Positions 18,086 through 28,424 are shown, counted from the first letter of the stretch. The stretch is 64,000 nucleotides of DNA from Comamonadaceae bacterium (GCA_947476465.1 CANJQN010000021.1:1-64000), one strand, 5' to 3'. Program-made: numbers and translations. Notes: generated from the sequence alone by a model not told the origin.

Positions 18086-19171
18086 ATGCAACTGGCGCCC
18101 GCGCAGCTCGACGCGCACCTGAGCAAGGGGCTGCGCTCGCTCTACACCCTGCACGGCGACGAGCCGCTGCTGCAACAGGAGGCGGCCGACACCATTCGCG
18201 AAGCGGCGCGCCGCCAAGGCTATACCGAGCGTTCGGTGCACACGGCCTCCGGCGCGCATTTCGACTGGGGCGCGGTGATGGCCGCCGGTGGCTCACTCAG
18301 CCTGTTCGCCGACCGGCAGATCCTGGAGGTGCGCATTCCCTCGGGCAAGCCCGGCAAGGACGGCAGCGTCGCCCTGCAGGAGCTGGCCCAGCAGGCCCAG
18401 GGCAACGACAGCACGCTGACCCTGGTGCTGCTGCCCAAGCTGGATCGGCAGACCCGCGCCGGCGCCTGGTTCGCCGCGCTCGAGAATTTTGGTGCGACCG
18501 TGCAGCTCGACCCAGTCGATCGGGCCGCCCTGCCGCAGTGGATCGCCCAGCGCCTGGCGCGCCAGGGCCAGCGCGTGGCCTCTGGTGAGGCCGGGCAGCG
18601 CACGCTGCAATTTTTCGCCGACCGGGTGGAGGGCAACCTGCTGGCCGCCCACCAGGAGATCCAGAAGCTGGGCTTGCTGCACCCGGCCGGCGAGCTCGGT
18701 TTCGAACAGGTCGAAGCGGCGGTGTTGAATGTGGCGCGCTACGACGTGTTCAAGCTGTCCGAGGCGGTGCTGGCCGGCCAGGTGGCGCGGGTGCAGCGCA
18801 TGCTCGACGGCCTGCAGGCCGAGGGCGAAGCGCAGGTGCTGGTGCACTACACGCTGGCCGAGGACATCCGCGCTCTCAAGCGCGTCAAGGACGCGCTGGG
18901 CGACGGCAAACCCCTGCCCATGGCCCTGCGCGAGCAGCGCGTCTGGGGCCTGAAAGAGCGCCTGTACGAGCGCGTGCTGCCGCGCCTGAGCCCGCTGGCG
19001 CTGGACAGCCTGCTGCACGCCGCCCATACGGTGGACGGCATCGTCAAGGGCCTCAAGTCCCCCGGCTGGCCCACCGACGGCTGGCAGGCGCTGCACCGCC
19101 TGGCGATGCAGCTGTGCCTGGCCTGCGTGATCAAGCCCACCCCCGAAGCGAAACAGTTCGCGCGCCCATAG
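18086..19171 (+). CDS. holA: DNA polymerase III subunit delta
   Basis: The 361-residue clamp-loader subunit opens the beta clamp during replication. The N-terminal segment LYTLHGDEPLLQQEAAD is the conserved HolA start, and the AAA+-like domain without Walker residues plus the C-terminal collar region (ALKRVKDAL to the end) fit the family. Its ATG directly follows the lptE stop. In related genomes another housekeeping gene usually follows; here a tandem repeat array does. Confidence 0.94.
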   Translation: MQLAPAQLDAHLSKGLRSLYTLHGDEPLLQQEAADTIREAARRQGYTERSVHTASGAHFDWGAVMAAGGSLSLFADRQILEVRIPSGKPGKDGSVALQELAQQAQGNDSTLTLVLLPKLDRQTRAGAWFAALENFGATVQLDPVDRAALPQWIAQRLARQGQRVASGEAGQRTLQFFADRVEGNLLAAHQEIQKLGLLHPAGELGFEQVEAAVLNVARYDVFKLSEAVLAGQVARVQRMLDGLQAEGEAQVLVHYTLAEDIRALKRVKDALGDGKPLPMALREQRVWGLKERLYERVLPRLSPLALDSLLHAAHTVDGIVKGLKSPGWPTDGWQALHRLAMQLCLACVIKPTPEAKQFARP

Positions 19172-19177
19172 CGCCGT

Positions 19178-20123
19178 GTGCCTTGGGCGGGCATGCGCAG
19201 GGTTCCCTTTAAAAACCCGAAGGGTTCAGGGGGGAGCGTGCCCGCCCCAGGCGCGCGACGCGCTCTCACCCGGAGAAGGCCGCCGTACGCACTCTGCTTT
19301 CTCCGGCGCAGGCCACTCAACGCGGCCCGCGTTCTCTGGCCAAGCGCGCTGCACGGGCGGGGCCGGCAGGCTCCTCCCGATGGTCCAGTGCGCTCCCGCG
19401 CACGGACCGACGGGTCCCTCCGCCTGCCAGCCCCACCCGCGCCTCGCGCACACGCTCGTGAGTGTTTCGCTCCGGACCAGGCCCGGTCATTCTTCACGCG
19501 CAACGCCTCTCAAAAGGGCCCTCGCCATCCCGGCGCGACACCGTCCGCACGCCCAAAGCGCTGCGTGCCTGGGGCGGGCATACGGAGGGTTCCCTTTAAA
19601 AACCCGAAGGGTTCAGGGGGGAGCATGCCCGCCCCAGGCGCGCAGCGCGTTCTCACCCGGAGAAGGCCGCCTTTCGCGCTCTGCTTTCTCCGGCGCAGGC
19701 CGCTCAACGCGGCCCGCTTTCTCCGGCAAAGCGCGCTGCACGGGCGGGGCCGGCAGGCTCCTCCCGATGGTCCAGTGCGCTCCCGCGCACGGACCGACGG
19801 GTCTCTCCGCCTGCCAGCCCCACCCGCGCCTCGCGCACACGCTCGTGAAGGCTTCGCTCCGGACAAAGCCTGGTCATTCTTCACGCGTGACGCCTCTCAA
19901 AAGGGCCCTCGCCATCCCGGCGCGACACCGTCCGCACGCCCAAAGCGCTGCGTGCCTGGGGCGGGCACGCGGAGGGTTCCCTTTAAAAATCCGAAGGGTT
20001 CAGGGGGGAGCGTTCCCGCCCCAGGCGCGCGGCGCGCTCTCGCCCGGAGAAGGCCGCCTTTCGCGCTCTGCTTTCTCCGGCGCAGGCCGCTCAACGCGGC
20101 CCGCTTTCTCCGGCCAAGCGCGC
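19178..20123 (+). repeat. 387-bp tandem repeat array, about 2.4 copies
   Basis: Unit 1 is 19178-19564, unit 2 is 19565-19951, and a truncated unit 3 is 19952 to about 20123. The starts GTGCC(T)TGGGGCGGGCA are spaced exactly 387 bases apart twice. Each unit contains CCCTTTAAAAA followed by a small inverted repeat (ACCCGAAGGGT), a CCGGAGAA / TTCTCCGG pair and a longer CGGCAGG / CCTGCC pair, so the RNA would be highly structured. Because 387 is divisible by three, long frames run through on both strands, but they encode Pro/Arg/Ala-rich strings and have no supported start. No gene is called. Confidence 0.9.
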
Positions 20124-20181
20124 AGCGCGCTCTCCCCAGGCAGAAGCATTCCTCACCTCAATCAAGCAGCCGCGCGCTCCC

Positions 20182-20502
20182 TCACCCGAAGCGATTGGCT
20201 TGCGGCTGGGTGGGCTGCAGGTACCAGTAAAGCACCACCAGCCAGCCGACGAGGGGGACCAGGCTCACCAGCTGCCACCAGCCGCTCTTGTCGATGTCGT
20301 GCAGGCGCCGGGCCGTAGCAGCAATCGCCGGCAGGATCAGCAGCAGCGAGATCACGCCACTGATGCGCTGGCTGATGACGGCGGTGACGACGGAGACAAG
20401 CATGCAAAACAGCATGAACCACCAGAACTCGGGGCGCCCGGCGCGGCCCTTGAAATCGGCGTATTTGCGCAAGCAGGCCTTGACGGCTTCGACGAAGTTC
20501 AC
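20182..20502 (-). CDS. DUF805 family membrane protein
   Basis: The 106-residue protein has the DUF805 pattern: an N-terminal FVEAVKACLRKYADFKGRAGRPEFWWF segment (seen here as separate conserved blocks around Lys-Tyr and Arg-Ser/Ala-Arg-Glu-Phe-Trp), two or three membrane helices, and the ARRLHDIDKSGWWQL motif between them. Function of the family is unknown. Translation starts at a GTG with GGAG about eight bases upstream; a longer frame upstream overlaps pgi in antisense and was rejected. Confidence 0.85.
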   Translation of the reverse strand: MNFVEAVKACLRKYADFKGRAGRPEFWWFMLFCMLVSVVTAVISQRISGVISLLLILPAIAATARRLHDIDKSGWWQLVSLVPLVGWLVVLYWYLQPTQPQANRFG

Positions 20503-20576
20503 GGGCGGGCTCCTACAAGCGGTGGCCTGATCATAGAAGAGCTCGGCGCCATGGCGCCCGGCGCCAGCCCGCCGCG

Positions 20577-22172
20577 TCAGGGCGTGTGGCGCAAACGCCG
20601 CAGCAGGCCCGCGGTGGACGCATCGAGCCCGCCGATGTCGCCGGTGGCCAGACGCGGCGTGATGTCGCGGGCCAGCGCCTTGCCCAGCTCCACGCCCCAC
20701 TGGTCGAAGCTGTTGATGCCCCACAGCGCGCCACTGCAGAACACGCGGTGCTCCTGCAGCGCGATCAGAGCGCCCAGACTGGCGGGGTCGAGCCGATCGA
20801 GCAGCAAGAAGGTGCTGGGTCGGCTGCCGGTGAAATGGCGATGGCCGCCTCCATCGTCCTGCCCCTGCATCAACGCCTGCGCCTGCGCCAGCACGTTGGA
20901 CAGCAGCTGCTCGTGATGGCCGGGCAAGGTGTGCGACGCTTCGCGCACCGCGACGAACTCCACCGGCACGATGTCAGTGCCCTGGTGCAGCATCTGGAAG
21001 TAGGCGTGCTGGCCGTTGGTGCCCGGCTCGCCCCACAGCACAGGCGAGGTGCCAAACGGCAGCGCCCGGCCTTGCCGGTCGACCCGCTTGCCGTTGCTCT
21101 CCATCTCCATCTGCTGCAAATAGGCCGGCAGGCGGCGCAGGCCGCTGTGATAGGGGGCGATGCTGCGGCTGCTCAAGCCGTGGAAGTTGCGATACCAGAC
21201 ATCGAGCAGCGCCAGGCGCACCGGCAGGTTGCGCTCGAGCGGCGCGGTGGCGAAGTGCGTGTCCATCGCATGCGCGCCGGCCAACAGCTGGCGAAATGCC
21301 GGCGCGCCGATGGCGATGGCGATCGGCAGGCCGATGGCCGACCACATCGAGTAGCGCCCGCCCACCCAGTCCCAGAAGCCGAAAGTGGTCGCAATGCCGA
21401 ACTCGTGCGCCGCCGCCACGTTGGTGGTGAGGGCCACGAAATGGCGTGACACATCGCGCCCACCCCCAGTGGTGAACCAGGCGCGAGCCGAGCGCGCGTT
21501 GGTCATCGTTTCGATGGTGGTGAAGGTCTTGGAGGCCACCAGGAACAGCGTGTGCGCCGGGTCCAGCGCGCGCAAAACGCCGTCGAGTTCATGACCGTCG
21601 ACGTTGGAGACGAAATGCATGCGGCGCCCGGGCTGGGCAAACGCCGCCAGGGCCAACGTCGCCATCTGCGGCCCGAGGTCGCTGCCACCGATGCCGATAT
21701 TGACCACGTCGGTGATGTGCGTGTCGGCGCGCACTTGCTCGGCGTAGACCAGCATGGCGTCCAGCGTGGCATGCACCTGCGACAACTCGCCGGCCACTTC
21801 ACCCAGCCGGGTGGGTGTCCAGCCGGCGCCCGCGGCCGGGTAGCGCAGCAGCCAGTGCATCACCTGGCGTTGCTCGGTCAGGTTGATCTTGTCGCCACCA
21901 AACAGAGCCTCGCGCTGGGCCTCGAGCCGGCACTCGCGCGCCAGCTGAATCAAGAGCGCCTCGGCTTGCGCATCCAGCAGGTTCTTGGACAGGTCGGCAA
22001 AGAGGTGGGGCGCCTCCTGGCTGAAGTGCCCGAACCGGCCGGGATCACGCGCGAACGCGCCGCGCAGATCCAAGCCGCGGCCCTGGGCATGCCAGTGGCT
22101 GCCCAGGGCCGCCCAGGCGGGTACCTGATCGCAGCGTGGATAAAGTGTTGGATCGAAGGCCAAGGCCCTCAC
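20577..22172 (-). CDS. pgi: Glucose-6-phosphate isomerase
   Basis: The 531-residue cytosolic enzyme interconverts glucose 6-phosphate and fructose 6-phosphate. The conserved segments [23 protein letters not shown], the phosphosugar-binding [13 protein letters not shown], the catalytic [13 protein letters not shown] and the C-terminal [13 protein letters not shown] are all present. Translation starts at a GTG that overlaps the tal stop by four bases (GTGA), so tal and pgi form an operon. Confidence 0.95.
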   Translation of the reverse strand: MRALAFDPTLYPRCDQVPAWAALGSHWHAQGRGLDLRGAFARDPGRFGHFSQEAPHLFADLSKNLLDAQAEALLIQLARECRLEAQREALFGGDKINLTEQRQVMHWLLRYPAAGAGWTPTRLGEVAGELSQVHATLDAMLVYAEQVRADTHITDVVNIGIGGSDLGPQMATLALAAFAQPGRRMHFVSNVDGHELDGVLRALDPAHTLFLVASKTFTTIETMTNARSARAWFTTGGGRDVSRHFVALTTNVAAAHEFGIATTFGFWDWVGGRYSMWSAIGLPIAIAIGAPAFRQLLAGAHAMDTHFATAPLERNLPVRLALLDVWYRNFHGLSSRSIAPYHSGLRRLPAYLQQMEMESNGKRVDRQGRALPFGTSPVLWGEPGTNGQHAYFQMLHQGTDIVPVEFVAVREASHTLPGHHEQLLSNVLAQAQALMQGQDDGGGHRHFTGSRPSTFLLLDRLDPASLGALIALQEHRVFCSGALWGINSFDQWGVELGKALARDITPRLATGDIGGLDASTAGLLRRLRHTP

Positions 22173-23116
22173 CCCTGCTGCAGCAGGTGATCGAGCTTGA
22201 CCGCATCGGCGGCGAAGGCGCGGATGCCCTCGGCCAGCTTCTCGGTGGCCATGGCGTCTTCGTTGAGCGCCCAGCGAAAGCGCGCTTCGTCGTACTGCAC
22301 GCGGGTCAGGTCGAAGTCGGCCGCCAATTCGGGGTCGAGCGCGCGCGGCACCGGCGCGGTGCTTTCCGACAACTGCGCCAGCAGCTCGGGGCTGATGGTG
22401 AGCAGGTCGCAGCCCGCCAGGGCCACGATCTGGCCGGTGTTGCGAAAGCTCGCGCCCATGACCTCGGTGGCGATGCCAAAGCGCTTGTAGTACTCGAAGA
22501 TCTGGCGCACCGAGCGCACCCCCGGGTCGTTGTGTCCGGCGTTGGCGGCCTCGTCCCAGGTGCTGCCGGCGGTCTTTTTGTACCAGTCGTAGATGCGGCC
22601 CACAAAAGGCGATATCAACTGGGCCTTGGCATCACCACACGCCACCGCTTGGCAGAACGAGAACAGCAAGGTGAGATTGGTGCGGATGCCGCGCTGCTGC
22701 AGCGTGCGCGCCGCCTCGATGCCCTCCCAGGTGGCCGCGACCTTGATCAGCACGCGGTCGATCGGAATGCCCTCGGCTCGGTACAGGTCGATGATGCGTT
22801 CGGCCCGCGTGACGGTGGCCAGGGCGTCGAAGCTCAAGCGGGCATCCACCTCGGTGGACACCCGGCCCGGGATCAGCCCCAGGATCTCGCAGCCGAAGCG
22901 CACCAGCAGACGGTCCGTCACTTCGTCGAGCGCGCGGTCGTGAAAGCGCGCCACCGTCTGGGTGAGCAGCGGCGCGTACTCGGGCTTTTGCACGGCCTTG
23001 AGAATCAGCGACGGATTGGTGGTGGCGTCCTGTGGCTGGAAGCGGGCCAGCTGACGGAAGTCGCCGGTGTCGGCGACGACGGTGGTGTATTGCCGGAGTG
23101 CGTCGAGTTGGTTCAT
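22169..23116 (-). CDS. tal: Transaldolase
   Basis: The 315-residue pentose phosphate enzyme transfers a dihydroxyacetone unit between sugar phosphates. The N-terminal motif DATTNPSLI and the Schiff-base lysine segment [11 protein letters not shown] identify a class I transaldolase of the TalB type. The ATG at 23116 gives the standard [11 protein letters not shown] start; the frame is open upstream into zwf antisense and was not used. It is divergent from zwf across an 88-bp spacer, so shared regulation is plausible. Confidence 0.95.
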   Translation of the reverse strand: MNQLDALRQYTTVVADTGDFRQLARFQPQDATTNPSLILKAVQKPEYAPLLTQTVARFHDRALDEVTDRLLVRFGCEILGLIPGRVSTEVDARLSFDALATVTRAERIIDLYRAEGIPIDRVLIKVAATWEGIEAARTLQQRGIRTNLTLLFSFCQAVACGDAKAQLISPFVGRIYDWYKKTAGSTWDEAANAGHNDPGVRSVRQIFEYYKRFGIATEVMGASFRNTGQIVALAGCDLLTISPELLAQLSESTAPVPRALDPELAADFDLTRVQYDEARFRWALNEDAMATEKLAEGIRAFAADAVKLDHLLQQG

Positions 23117-23204
23117 GGCCGCATTATGGTCAGCAGGGCGGCGCAAAGGGCCGCCTGCGCGACGGATCCGACTTAAAGTGCCGGGATTCAAGACACACAT
23201 CACC

Positions 23205-24671
23205 ATGAGCTTTGACCTCGTTCTCTTCGGCGGCACCGGTGATCTGGCCTGGCGCAAGCTCATGCCCGCCCTGTTCCAGGCCTTTCGCCACGGCAGCCTG
23301 CCGACCGGTGGCCGCATCATCGGGGTCGGCCGCGACGATCTGAGCGACACGCAATACCGCCAGCTGATCCGCTCACGCTTCGACGCGGTGGAACTGGCCA
23401 AGCGCCCCAGCGCGGACGAATTCGACCGTTTCGCCGCCCTGCTTTTTTTCCTGCGCATGGACCTGACCCGGCCGCAAGACTATGCCCGGCTGGCCGAGCG
23501 CCTGCGCGAGCGCCAGGCCGACACAGTGGTGATGTACCTGGCCACTGCGCCCAGCCTGTTTACCGGCGTGTGCGAGCAGCTCGGCGCGGCCGGCCTGAAC
23601 ACCCCGGCCACCCGCCTCGTGCTGGAAAAGCCGCTAGGCCACGACCTGGCGTCCAACCGCGCGATCAACGAGGCGGTGCGCAGCGTACTCAACGAAAACC
23701 AGATCTTTCGCATCGACCACTACCTGGGCAAGCCCTCGGTACAGAACCTGTTCGCACTTCGCTTCGGCAATGCCTTGTTCGAACCCCTGTGGCGGCGCGA
23801 AACGATTGCCAACATCCAGATCACCATCGCCGAAGACCTCGGCGTGGAAAAGCGCGGCGCCTTCTACGACAGCACCGGCGCCCTGCGCGACATGGTGCAG
23901 AACCACGCCCTGCAACTGCTGTGCGCACTGGCGATGGAGCCGCCGATCAACGCCCATGCCGACGCCATCCGCGACGAAAAGCTCAAGGTGCTGCGCTCGC
24001 TCAAGCGGTGGTCGGTGGAGTCGCTGGGGCAGCATGCCATTCGCGGCCAATACACCGCCGGGCGGGTGGATGGGCAGGCCGTGCCCGGCTACCGCGACGA
24101 GCCCGGCGTGCCGCCCGACAGCCACACCGAGACCTTCGTGGCACTACGCGCCGAGATCGCCAACTGGCGCTGGGCCGGCGTGCCCTTCTACATCCGCACC
24201 GGCAAGCGCCTGGCGGCGCGCGACGCGCACATCGTGGTGAACTTCCGGCAGGCGCCGCACGCCATCTTCGACGTGCCGATGGACGCGGCTAACAAGCTGG
24301 TGATCAACCTGCAGCCGCGAGATGGCCTGGAGCTGCACCTGCTGTCCCAGGCGCAAGACCAGCGCCATGCGGCGCGCGGCGCCACGCCCATGCTGGCGCC
24401 GGTGCACCTGAACCTCGACTTCACCCAGCGCTTTGGCGCCGAGCGCGTGGGCGCCTACGAGCGGCTGCTGCTGGACGTGATCGACGGGCGCCTGAACCTG
24501 TTCGTGCGCAGCGACGAGCAGGAAGAAGCCTGGCGCTGGGTCGAGCCGCTGCTGCGGCACTGGCAACAGGACCGCGGCGGCCCGCGCCCTTATGCCGCCG
24601 GCACCTGGGGGCCCAGCGCCTCCAGCGCGATGATCGCCCGCGACGGATTTTGCTGGAGCGAGGAGTGTTGA
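23205..24671 (+). CDS. zwf: Glucose-6-phosphate 1-dehydrogenase
   Basis: The 488-residue enzyme oxidises glucose 6-phosphate to 6-phosphogluconolactone, making NADPH. The nucleotide motif [11 protein letters not shown] is at residues about 7-17 and the active-site segment [13 protein letters not shown] with catalytic Asp-His is intact. The ATG at 23205 ([10 protein letters not shown]) is the conserved start. No HexR-type regulator is nearby. Confidence 0.95.
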   Translation: MSFDLVLFGGTGDLAWRKLMPALFQAFRHGSLPTGGRIIGVGRDDLSDTQYRQLIRSRFDAVELAKRPSADEFDRFAALLFFLRMDLTRPQDYARLAERLRERQADTVVMYLATAPSLFTGVCEQLGAAGLNTPATRLVLEKPLGHDLASNRAINEAVRSVLNENQIFRIDHYLGKPSVQNLFALRFGNALFEPLWRRETIANIQITIAEDLGVEKRGAFYDSTGALRDMVQNHALQLLCALAMEPPINAHADAIRDEKLKVLRSLKRWSVESLGQHAIRGQYTAGRVDGQAVPGYRDEPGVPPDSHTETFVALRAEIANWRWAGVPFYIRTGKRLAARDAHIVVNFRQAPHAIFDVPMDAANKLVINLQPRDGLELHLLSQAQDQRHAARGATPMLAPVHLNLDFTQRFGAERVGAYERLLLDVIDGRLNLFVRSDEQEEAWRWVEPLLRHWQQDRGGPRPYAAGTWGPSASSAMIARDGFCWSEEC

Positions 24672-24719
24672 GCGCCGCAGGCTCAGTGCGTCATGGATCG
24701 GCCGGGTTGCCCGGCCACG

Positions 24720-25514
24720 TCAGCGCCGCTTGGCGAGGCTGACCGGACCGTACCAGGCCTTGGCCACAGACCGCGTGTTGTCGGTGTCGGTCATGACGGC
24801 AATCGTGCGCAACGCGCCGGGCGGCTCGCCAAACGCGCGTTCAAAATCGGCGCGGATGTCGCGCTCATAGTCCAGCCAGCGGCCCAGGTGGGCGGTGCCG
24901 GATTCGACCACGATCTTGCGTACACGCTGCGTGCGGGGATGAACGATGACACTGCCAGCGGGTTTGCGATTTCCCCACACGTACATGAGCGTGGCATAGG
25001 GGAGCTCTTCGCCTGTAAGCGCGCGCGAAAGCTCGGACAGCATGGCGTCGCGCGCGGAGAATTTGCCGCGGTCGCCATCGAAGGCCAGGATCACGCGCAC
25101 CACGCCGTCGCCACCTTCGCGGGTCGCCATGTCGGCGCGTTCGATCAGCTGCGGAACAAGCCATGAGAAACGCAGCGCGCCAAGCGCTTCCGGCTGAACG
25201 TTGACGTGTCGGCGGAAAGCGCTGGCTGACGACGACGACCGAGCCGCCAGTGCATCACGACCTTGCGAGCGCTCATAAAGATAGGTGGTCGATTGCTTGG
25301 CCGGAAAGCCGTGGTGATGCCACTCCCCATCCGCAGCCGAGGCCTCCAAGGTGCTTTGAACCGCCCAGGGCGATTGGGCGACCCCAATGGCGTCGGGTGC
25401 GCTGGCGCAGCCGGCAAGCCATGACGCGGCCATCAACAAGCCTGTGGTGCGAAGCGACGATGCGATCTTCAAACTGCGTCCTGAAACATGCGCGACAATT
25501 TTGGCGCCCCTCAT
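24720..25514 (-). CDS. DUF3047 domain-containing lipoprotein
   Basis: The protein (264 residues from ATG 25514) has a lipoprotein signal with lipobox LAGC followed by ASAPDA, then a DUF3047-type domain: FSWLVPQLIERADMA, a GVVRVILAFDGDRGKF block, YVWGNRKPAGSVI and ERDIRADFERAFGEPP. The family has no known function; the signal predicts membrane anchoring facing the periplasm. The first ATG falls in the T-tract of the porin terminator, so the TTG at 25472, preceded by AGGA at good spacing, may be the true start. Confidence 0.75.
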   Translation of the reverse strand: MRGAKIVAHVSGRSLKIASSLRTTGLLMAASWLAGCASAPDAIGVAQSPWAVQSTLEASAADGEWHHHGFPAKQSTTYLYERSQGRDALAARSSSSASAFRRHVNVQPEALGALRFSWLVPQLIERADMATREGGDGVVRVILAFDGDRGKFSARDAMLSELSRALTGEELPYATLMYVWGNRKPAGSVIVHPRTQRVRKIVVESGTAHLGRWLDYERDIRADFERAFGEPPGALRTIAVMTDTDNTRSVAKAWYGPVSLAKRR

Positions 25515-25538
25515 AAAAAAGCCGCCCGAAGGCGGCTT
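25514..25538 (-). terminator. Rho-independent terminator of the porin gene
   Basis: On the minus strand, stem AGCCGCC / GGCGGCT with loop TTCG is followed by six T. It lies 44 bases beyond the porin stop codon. Confidence 0.9.
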
Positions 25539-25581
25539 TCAAGTTTCTTGGTCCAGAAGCGGCCCGAGGGCCGCCGCGGGA

Positions 25582-26733
25582 TTAGAAGGTGTGGCGAACG
25601 CCCACGTAGAACTGGCTGGCATCCTGACCAAGGGTCTGGACGTAAGCAGCACCCACCAGAGCGTTCTGGACGTACAGGTTGTACAAGGCGTTGGTATTGT
25701 TGTTCAACCGGACATAGGAAACGCCCACGGTGGTGCGCTTGGACAGCGGGTAGTCGTAGCCGACCGACCACATTTTGGCGCCGGAGTCGGCCACGCCGGT
25801 CACGTTGCCAGAGCTGGTGTAGGTGGCCAGCAGGGTGCCGGCGCCCAGTTGGAACGTGACAGGCAAGGACCAGGCAGTGCGCTTCGTGTCGGTGGTGGCA
25901 CCGCCGATCACACCGGCGGTCACGGTCGAGCGGTCATAGCTCAGGCCGACAGTGCCCATGCCGAAGTTGTAGTCACCCATCAGGCTGTAGGCCGACTGGT
26001 CGCCGCCATAGGTGCCAGCCAGAGCGGCACCGGCAACGCGGTTTTCTTGCGTGGAGTTCCACATCGACAAGCCAGCACGCACCGGACCGGCAGCGTAGTT
26101 CAGGGCGGCGGCGACCGCGCGGCCTTTGCCAGCGTCGCCAACGGCGCCTTCAGCGCCGCCCGGGTTCGCGGTGGCACCTTGGGCGGTGCTGTAGGTCACC
26201 ACAGCGTTGAAGCCGCTCATGGTCGGGGTGGTGTAACGCAGAGCGTTCGTGGTGCGAGTTTGCTGAGCAATGGCGGTGCTGGCGCCGCCGACCATCATGT
26301 AGCCCAGGAGGGTGCAGCTGGAAGCCTGCAGCGAGGTGGCGCGCGAGCCGTTGCTGTCAGCGCCCTGGCAGTAATGGGTGTCCAGCTTGCCCAGTTGGAC
26401 GTTGCCGAAGTTGCCCGACAGACCGATGAAGGAGTTGCCAGTGCCGACCGGGTTGGACGAGGGCGCACCGCCGTTGTCGTCGAGGCGGAAACGGTTGTCG
26501 ATCTGGAAGTTGGCGCGAAGACCGCCGCCCAGGTCTTCCGAGCCGGACAGGATGAAACGCGAAGAGCCGTCGGAAACAGCCATACCGGAACCGTTAACAG
26601 CGGCAGCAGCGCCACCGGTGAACTTGGTCTGGGCAACGCCGCCCTTGAGGATACCGGACAGGGTGACGGTGGATTGGGCGGAAGCCGTGCCCACGGCGGC
26701 CAGAGCGGCCAGCGCGATCAGAGTCTTTTTCAT
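25582..26733 (-). CDS. Outer-membrane porin (Gram-negative porin, Comamonadaceae type)
   Basis: The 383-residue precursor begins with a classical signal peptide MKKTLIALAALAAVGTASA followed by QSTVTLSG, the mature start typical of betaproteobacterial general porins. Alternating hydrophobic strands run throughout, and the protein ends in VRHTF, with the terminal aromatic residue needed for BAM recognition. It should form a trimeric 16-stranded diffusion pore. The ATG at 26733 is preceded by TTGGAGA. A strong terminator follows. Confidence 0.93.
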   Translation of the reverse strand: MKKTLIALAALAAVGTASAQSTVTLSGILKGGVAQTKFTGGAAAAVNGSGMAVSDGSSRFILSGSEDLGGGLRANFQIDNRFRLDDNGGAPSSNPVGTGNSFIGLSGNFGNVQLGKLDTHYCQGADSNGSRATSLQASSCTLLGYMMVGGASTAIAQQTRTTNALRYTTPTMSGFNAVVTYSTAQGATANPGGAEGAVGDAGKGRAVAAALNYAAGPVRAGLSMWNSTQENRVAGAALAGTYGGDQSAYSLMGDYNFGMGTVGLSYDRSTVTAGVIGGATTDTKRTAWSLPVTFQLGAGTLLATYTSSGNVTGVADSGAKMWSVGYDYPLSKRTTVGVSYVRLNNNTNALYNLYVQNALVGAAYVQTLGQDASQFYVGVRHTF

Positions 26734-27002
26734 GCAAGTTTCTCCAAGGTTAAACATAGGGCGCCGGTATCGCGGAACTGCAGGCACTTACGTACTCATG
26801 CCGAAACCCCGGGCCGGCCTCCATTTCGGGAAGCTGGAGGTATTGCACCAGAGGGGCGGGGGCCGGGCAAAGCATTTAGCCGATTTCAGCCCGTTTCGTT
26901 GCAGGCCGACAACAAGATGCCCGGGCTGGCTCAGCCGGGCCGTGCGGGTGTTCACACAAGCACTGGGCCATGTTGTTGCCCGGCATCCGTACACTCGGGG
27001 CC

Positions 27003-27626
27003 ATGGATCGCCTGATCGGCGCTGCGGACAGCGCACTTCGAACCCTTTTCGCCCGCCCCCATGCCAGCCGCGCGACGCCGCGGCCACTGCCCGGGGGCGC
27101 TGGCGCGACCCTCTCGCCGGCCGAACAACGAGAGGCCGCGGCCCTGATGCGGGTCAATCACGTCGGCGAGGTCTGCGCACAGGCGCTCTACACGGCACAG
27201 GCGATGGCCACCCGCAATCCACGACTGCGCCAGCAGTTCGAGGCCGCCGCTCGCGAAGAGACCGATCACCTGGCCTGGACACTCGAGCGCCTGGATGAAC
27301 TGGGCAGCCGGCCCTCCTTGCTCAACCCGCTGTGGTACGCCGGCGCGTTCGGGCTGGGCCTGGTGGCCGGCCGATTTGGTGACAAGGTCAGCCTGGGCTT
27401 CGTGGTCGAGACCGAACGCCAGGTCGAAGCCCACCTGGCCAGCCACCTGAGCCGCCTGCCGCCGGCGGACCAGGCTTCGCGGGCGATCGTGGCCCAAATG
27501 AAGGCCGACGAAGCCCAGCATGCCGACGACGCGCTGGACGCGGGCGCCATGCCACTCCCGGCGGCCGTGAAGGCCTTGATGCGCGCGGCAGCCAAGGTGA
27601 TGACCACCACGGCCCACTATCTCTAG
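27003..27626 (+). CDS. coq7: 3-demethoxyubiquinol 3-hydroxylase
   Basis: The 207-residue diiron monooxygenase performs the last hydroxylation of ubiquinone biosynthesis at the inner membrane. The ligand motifs are [20 protein letters not shown], a second-half glutamate in [10 protein letters not shown] and the terminal [16 protein letters not shown] hexamer at 26990-26995 ends only seven bases before the ATG at 27003, so the transcript may be leaderless. An earlier in-frame ATG at 26970 lacks a ribosome binding site. Confidence 0.92.
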   Translation: MDRLIGAADSALRTLFARPHASRATPRPLPGGAGATLSPAEQREAAALMRVNHVGEVCAQALYTAQAMATRNPRLRQQFEAAAREETDHLAWTLERLDELGSRPSLLNPLWYAGAFGLGLVAGRFGDKVSLGFVVETERQVEAHLASHLSRLPPADQASRAIVAQMKADEAQHADDALDAGAMPLPAAVKALMRAAAKVMTTTAHYL

Positions 27627-27683
27627 CCACGGCGGCTTCGGCAAGCCGTCCCAAGCAGCCCGCCCAAGCCTCAGACGGCGCGA

Positions 27684-28133
27684 TCAGCTGTGCTGTACGT
27701 CGAAGCTGGTGGTGATCTGCGCCGTCTTGCCCAGCATGGCACTGGCCGAACAGTATTTTTCGTGGCTGAGGGCGACCGCCCGCTCGACCGCCGTCGGCGG
27801 GATGTCCCGGCCCGTCACCTGGAAATGCATGTGCAGCTTGGTGAACACCTTGGGGTCGGTGTCGGCGCGCTCGGCCGACAGCTTGACCGAGCAGCCCCGC
27901 ACATCGTGCCGGCCCCGCTTGAGGATGAGCACCACATCGTAGGCGGCGCATCCGCCCGTGCCGGCCAGCACCGTCTCCATCGGCCGCGGCGCCAGGTTCT
28001 GGCCGCCGTTGTCGGGCTTGGCGGCGTCCGGCGCGCCGTCCATCAGCAGCACGTGGCCGCTGCCGGTCTCCGCCAGGAACCCCATGCCAGAGCGGGCGCC
28101 CGTGGCCCCTGTCCAACTCACCGTGCATTCCAT
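27684..28133 (-). CDS. OsmC family protein
   Basis: The 149-residue protein is of the OsmC/Ohr superfamily, YhfA-like branch. It carries the cysteine region TGGCAAYDVVLILKR and a second cysteine in SHEKYCSASAML, the two conserved catalytic cysteine sites for peroxide reduction. The ATG at 28133 follows GGAGAAGATTC; a longer frame extends 25 codons upstream but is less likely. It is convergent with coq7 and divergent from the small RNA and ilvA. The substrate (organic peroxide or other) is not known. Confidence 0.88.
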   Translation of the reverse strand: MECTVSWTGATGARSGMGFLAETGSGHVLLMDGAPDAAKPDNGGQNLAPRPMETVLAGTGGCAAYDVVLILKRGRHDVRGCSVKLSAERADTDPKVFTKLHMHFQVTGRDIPPTAVERAVALSHEKYCSASAMLGKTAQITTSFDVQHS

Positions 28134-28224
28134 CGAATCTTCTCCTACAAGAACCCGCGAAAAATCCGCTCGTGAAAACTGTTGCGTAGAACCACTTACT
28201 TGCTGCATCGCAACAAGTCCGCGC

Positions 28225-28230
28225 TATACT
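28225..28230 (+). promoter_or_regulatory. Candidate -10 box of the small RNA
   Basis: TATACT at 28225-28230 is a near-consensus -10. TTGCTG at 28200-28205 could be the -35, with a long 19-nt spacer. The predicted start is near 28237. Confidence 0.5.
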
Positions 28231-28236
28231 GCACCC

Positions 28237-28344
28237 AAGCATAGCGACAGGCCAAGGGCCTTGCGGTTGTGCACCGATTGTCTCCTCCACCTCTCCTTTG
28301 GTGGATTTAAAGCCCCCGGCTCGCAAGATCCGGGGGCTCTTTTC
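28237..28344 (+). ncRNA. Candidate small regulatory RNA with C-rich loops
   Basis: A strong -10 box (TATACT) lies just upstream and a strong intrinsic terminator ends the region: 9-bp stem AGCCCCCGG (28311-28319) / CCGGGGGCT (28330-28338), 10-nt loop, then T-rich CTTTTCTTT. Between them is a short hairpin TCCACC / GGTGGA (28286-28305) whose loop TCTCCTTT, with the upstream CTCCTCC, is complementary to Shine-Dalgarno sequences. No reading frame of note is present. It could instead be a leader of ilvA, but it contains no Ile/Thr-rich leader peptide and ends about 80 nt before ilvA with its own terminator. Confidence 0.6.
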
Positions 28345-28424
28345 TTTGACTCACCGCTTTGCCCGCCCCGCTGCCCCTTCGCCGCGCAAGCCGGCTGAGC
28401 ACGCCGGCATATGATCCCCGGTCC

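Noticed and set aside
19178..20123. CRISPR array
   Set aside because: Units are 387 bp, contiguous and nearly identical, without short repeats and unique spacers; no cas genes are present.
19176..20318. Long frames of 350-380 codons through the tandem repeats
   Set aside because: They are open in several frames at once, encode low-complexity Pro/Arg/Ala repeats and have no supported start; the exact 387-base period explains them.
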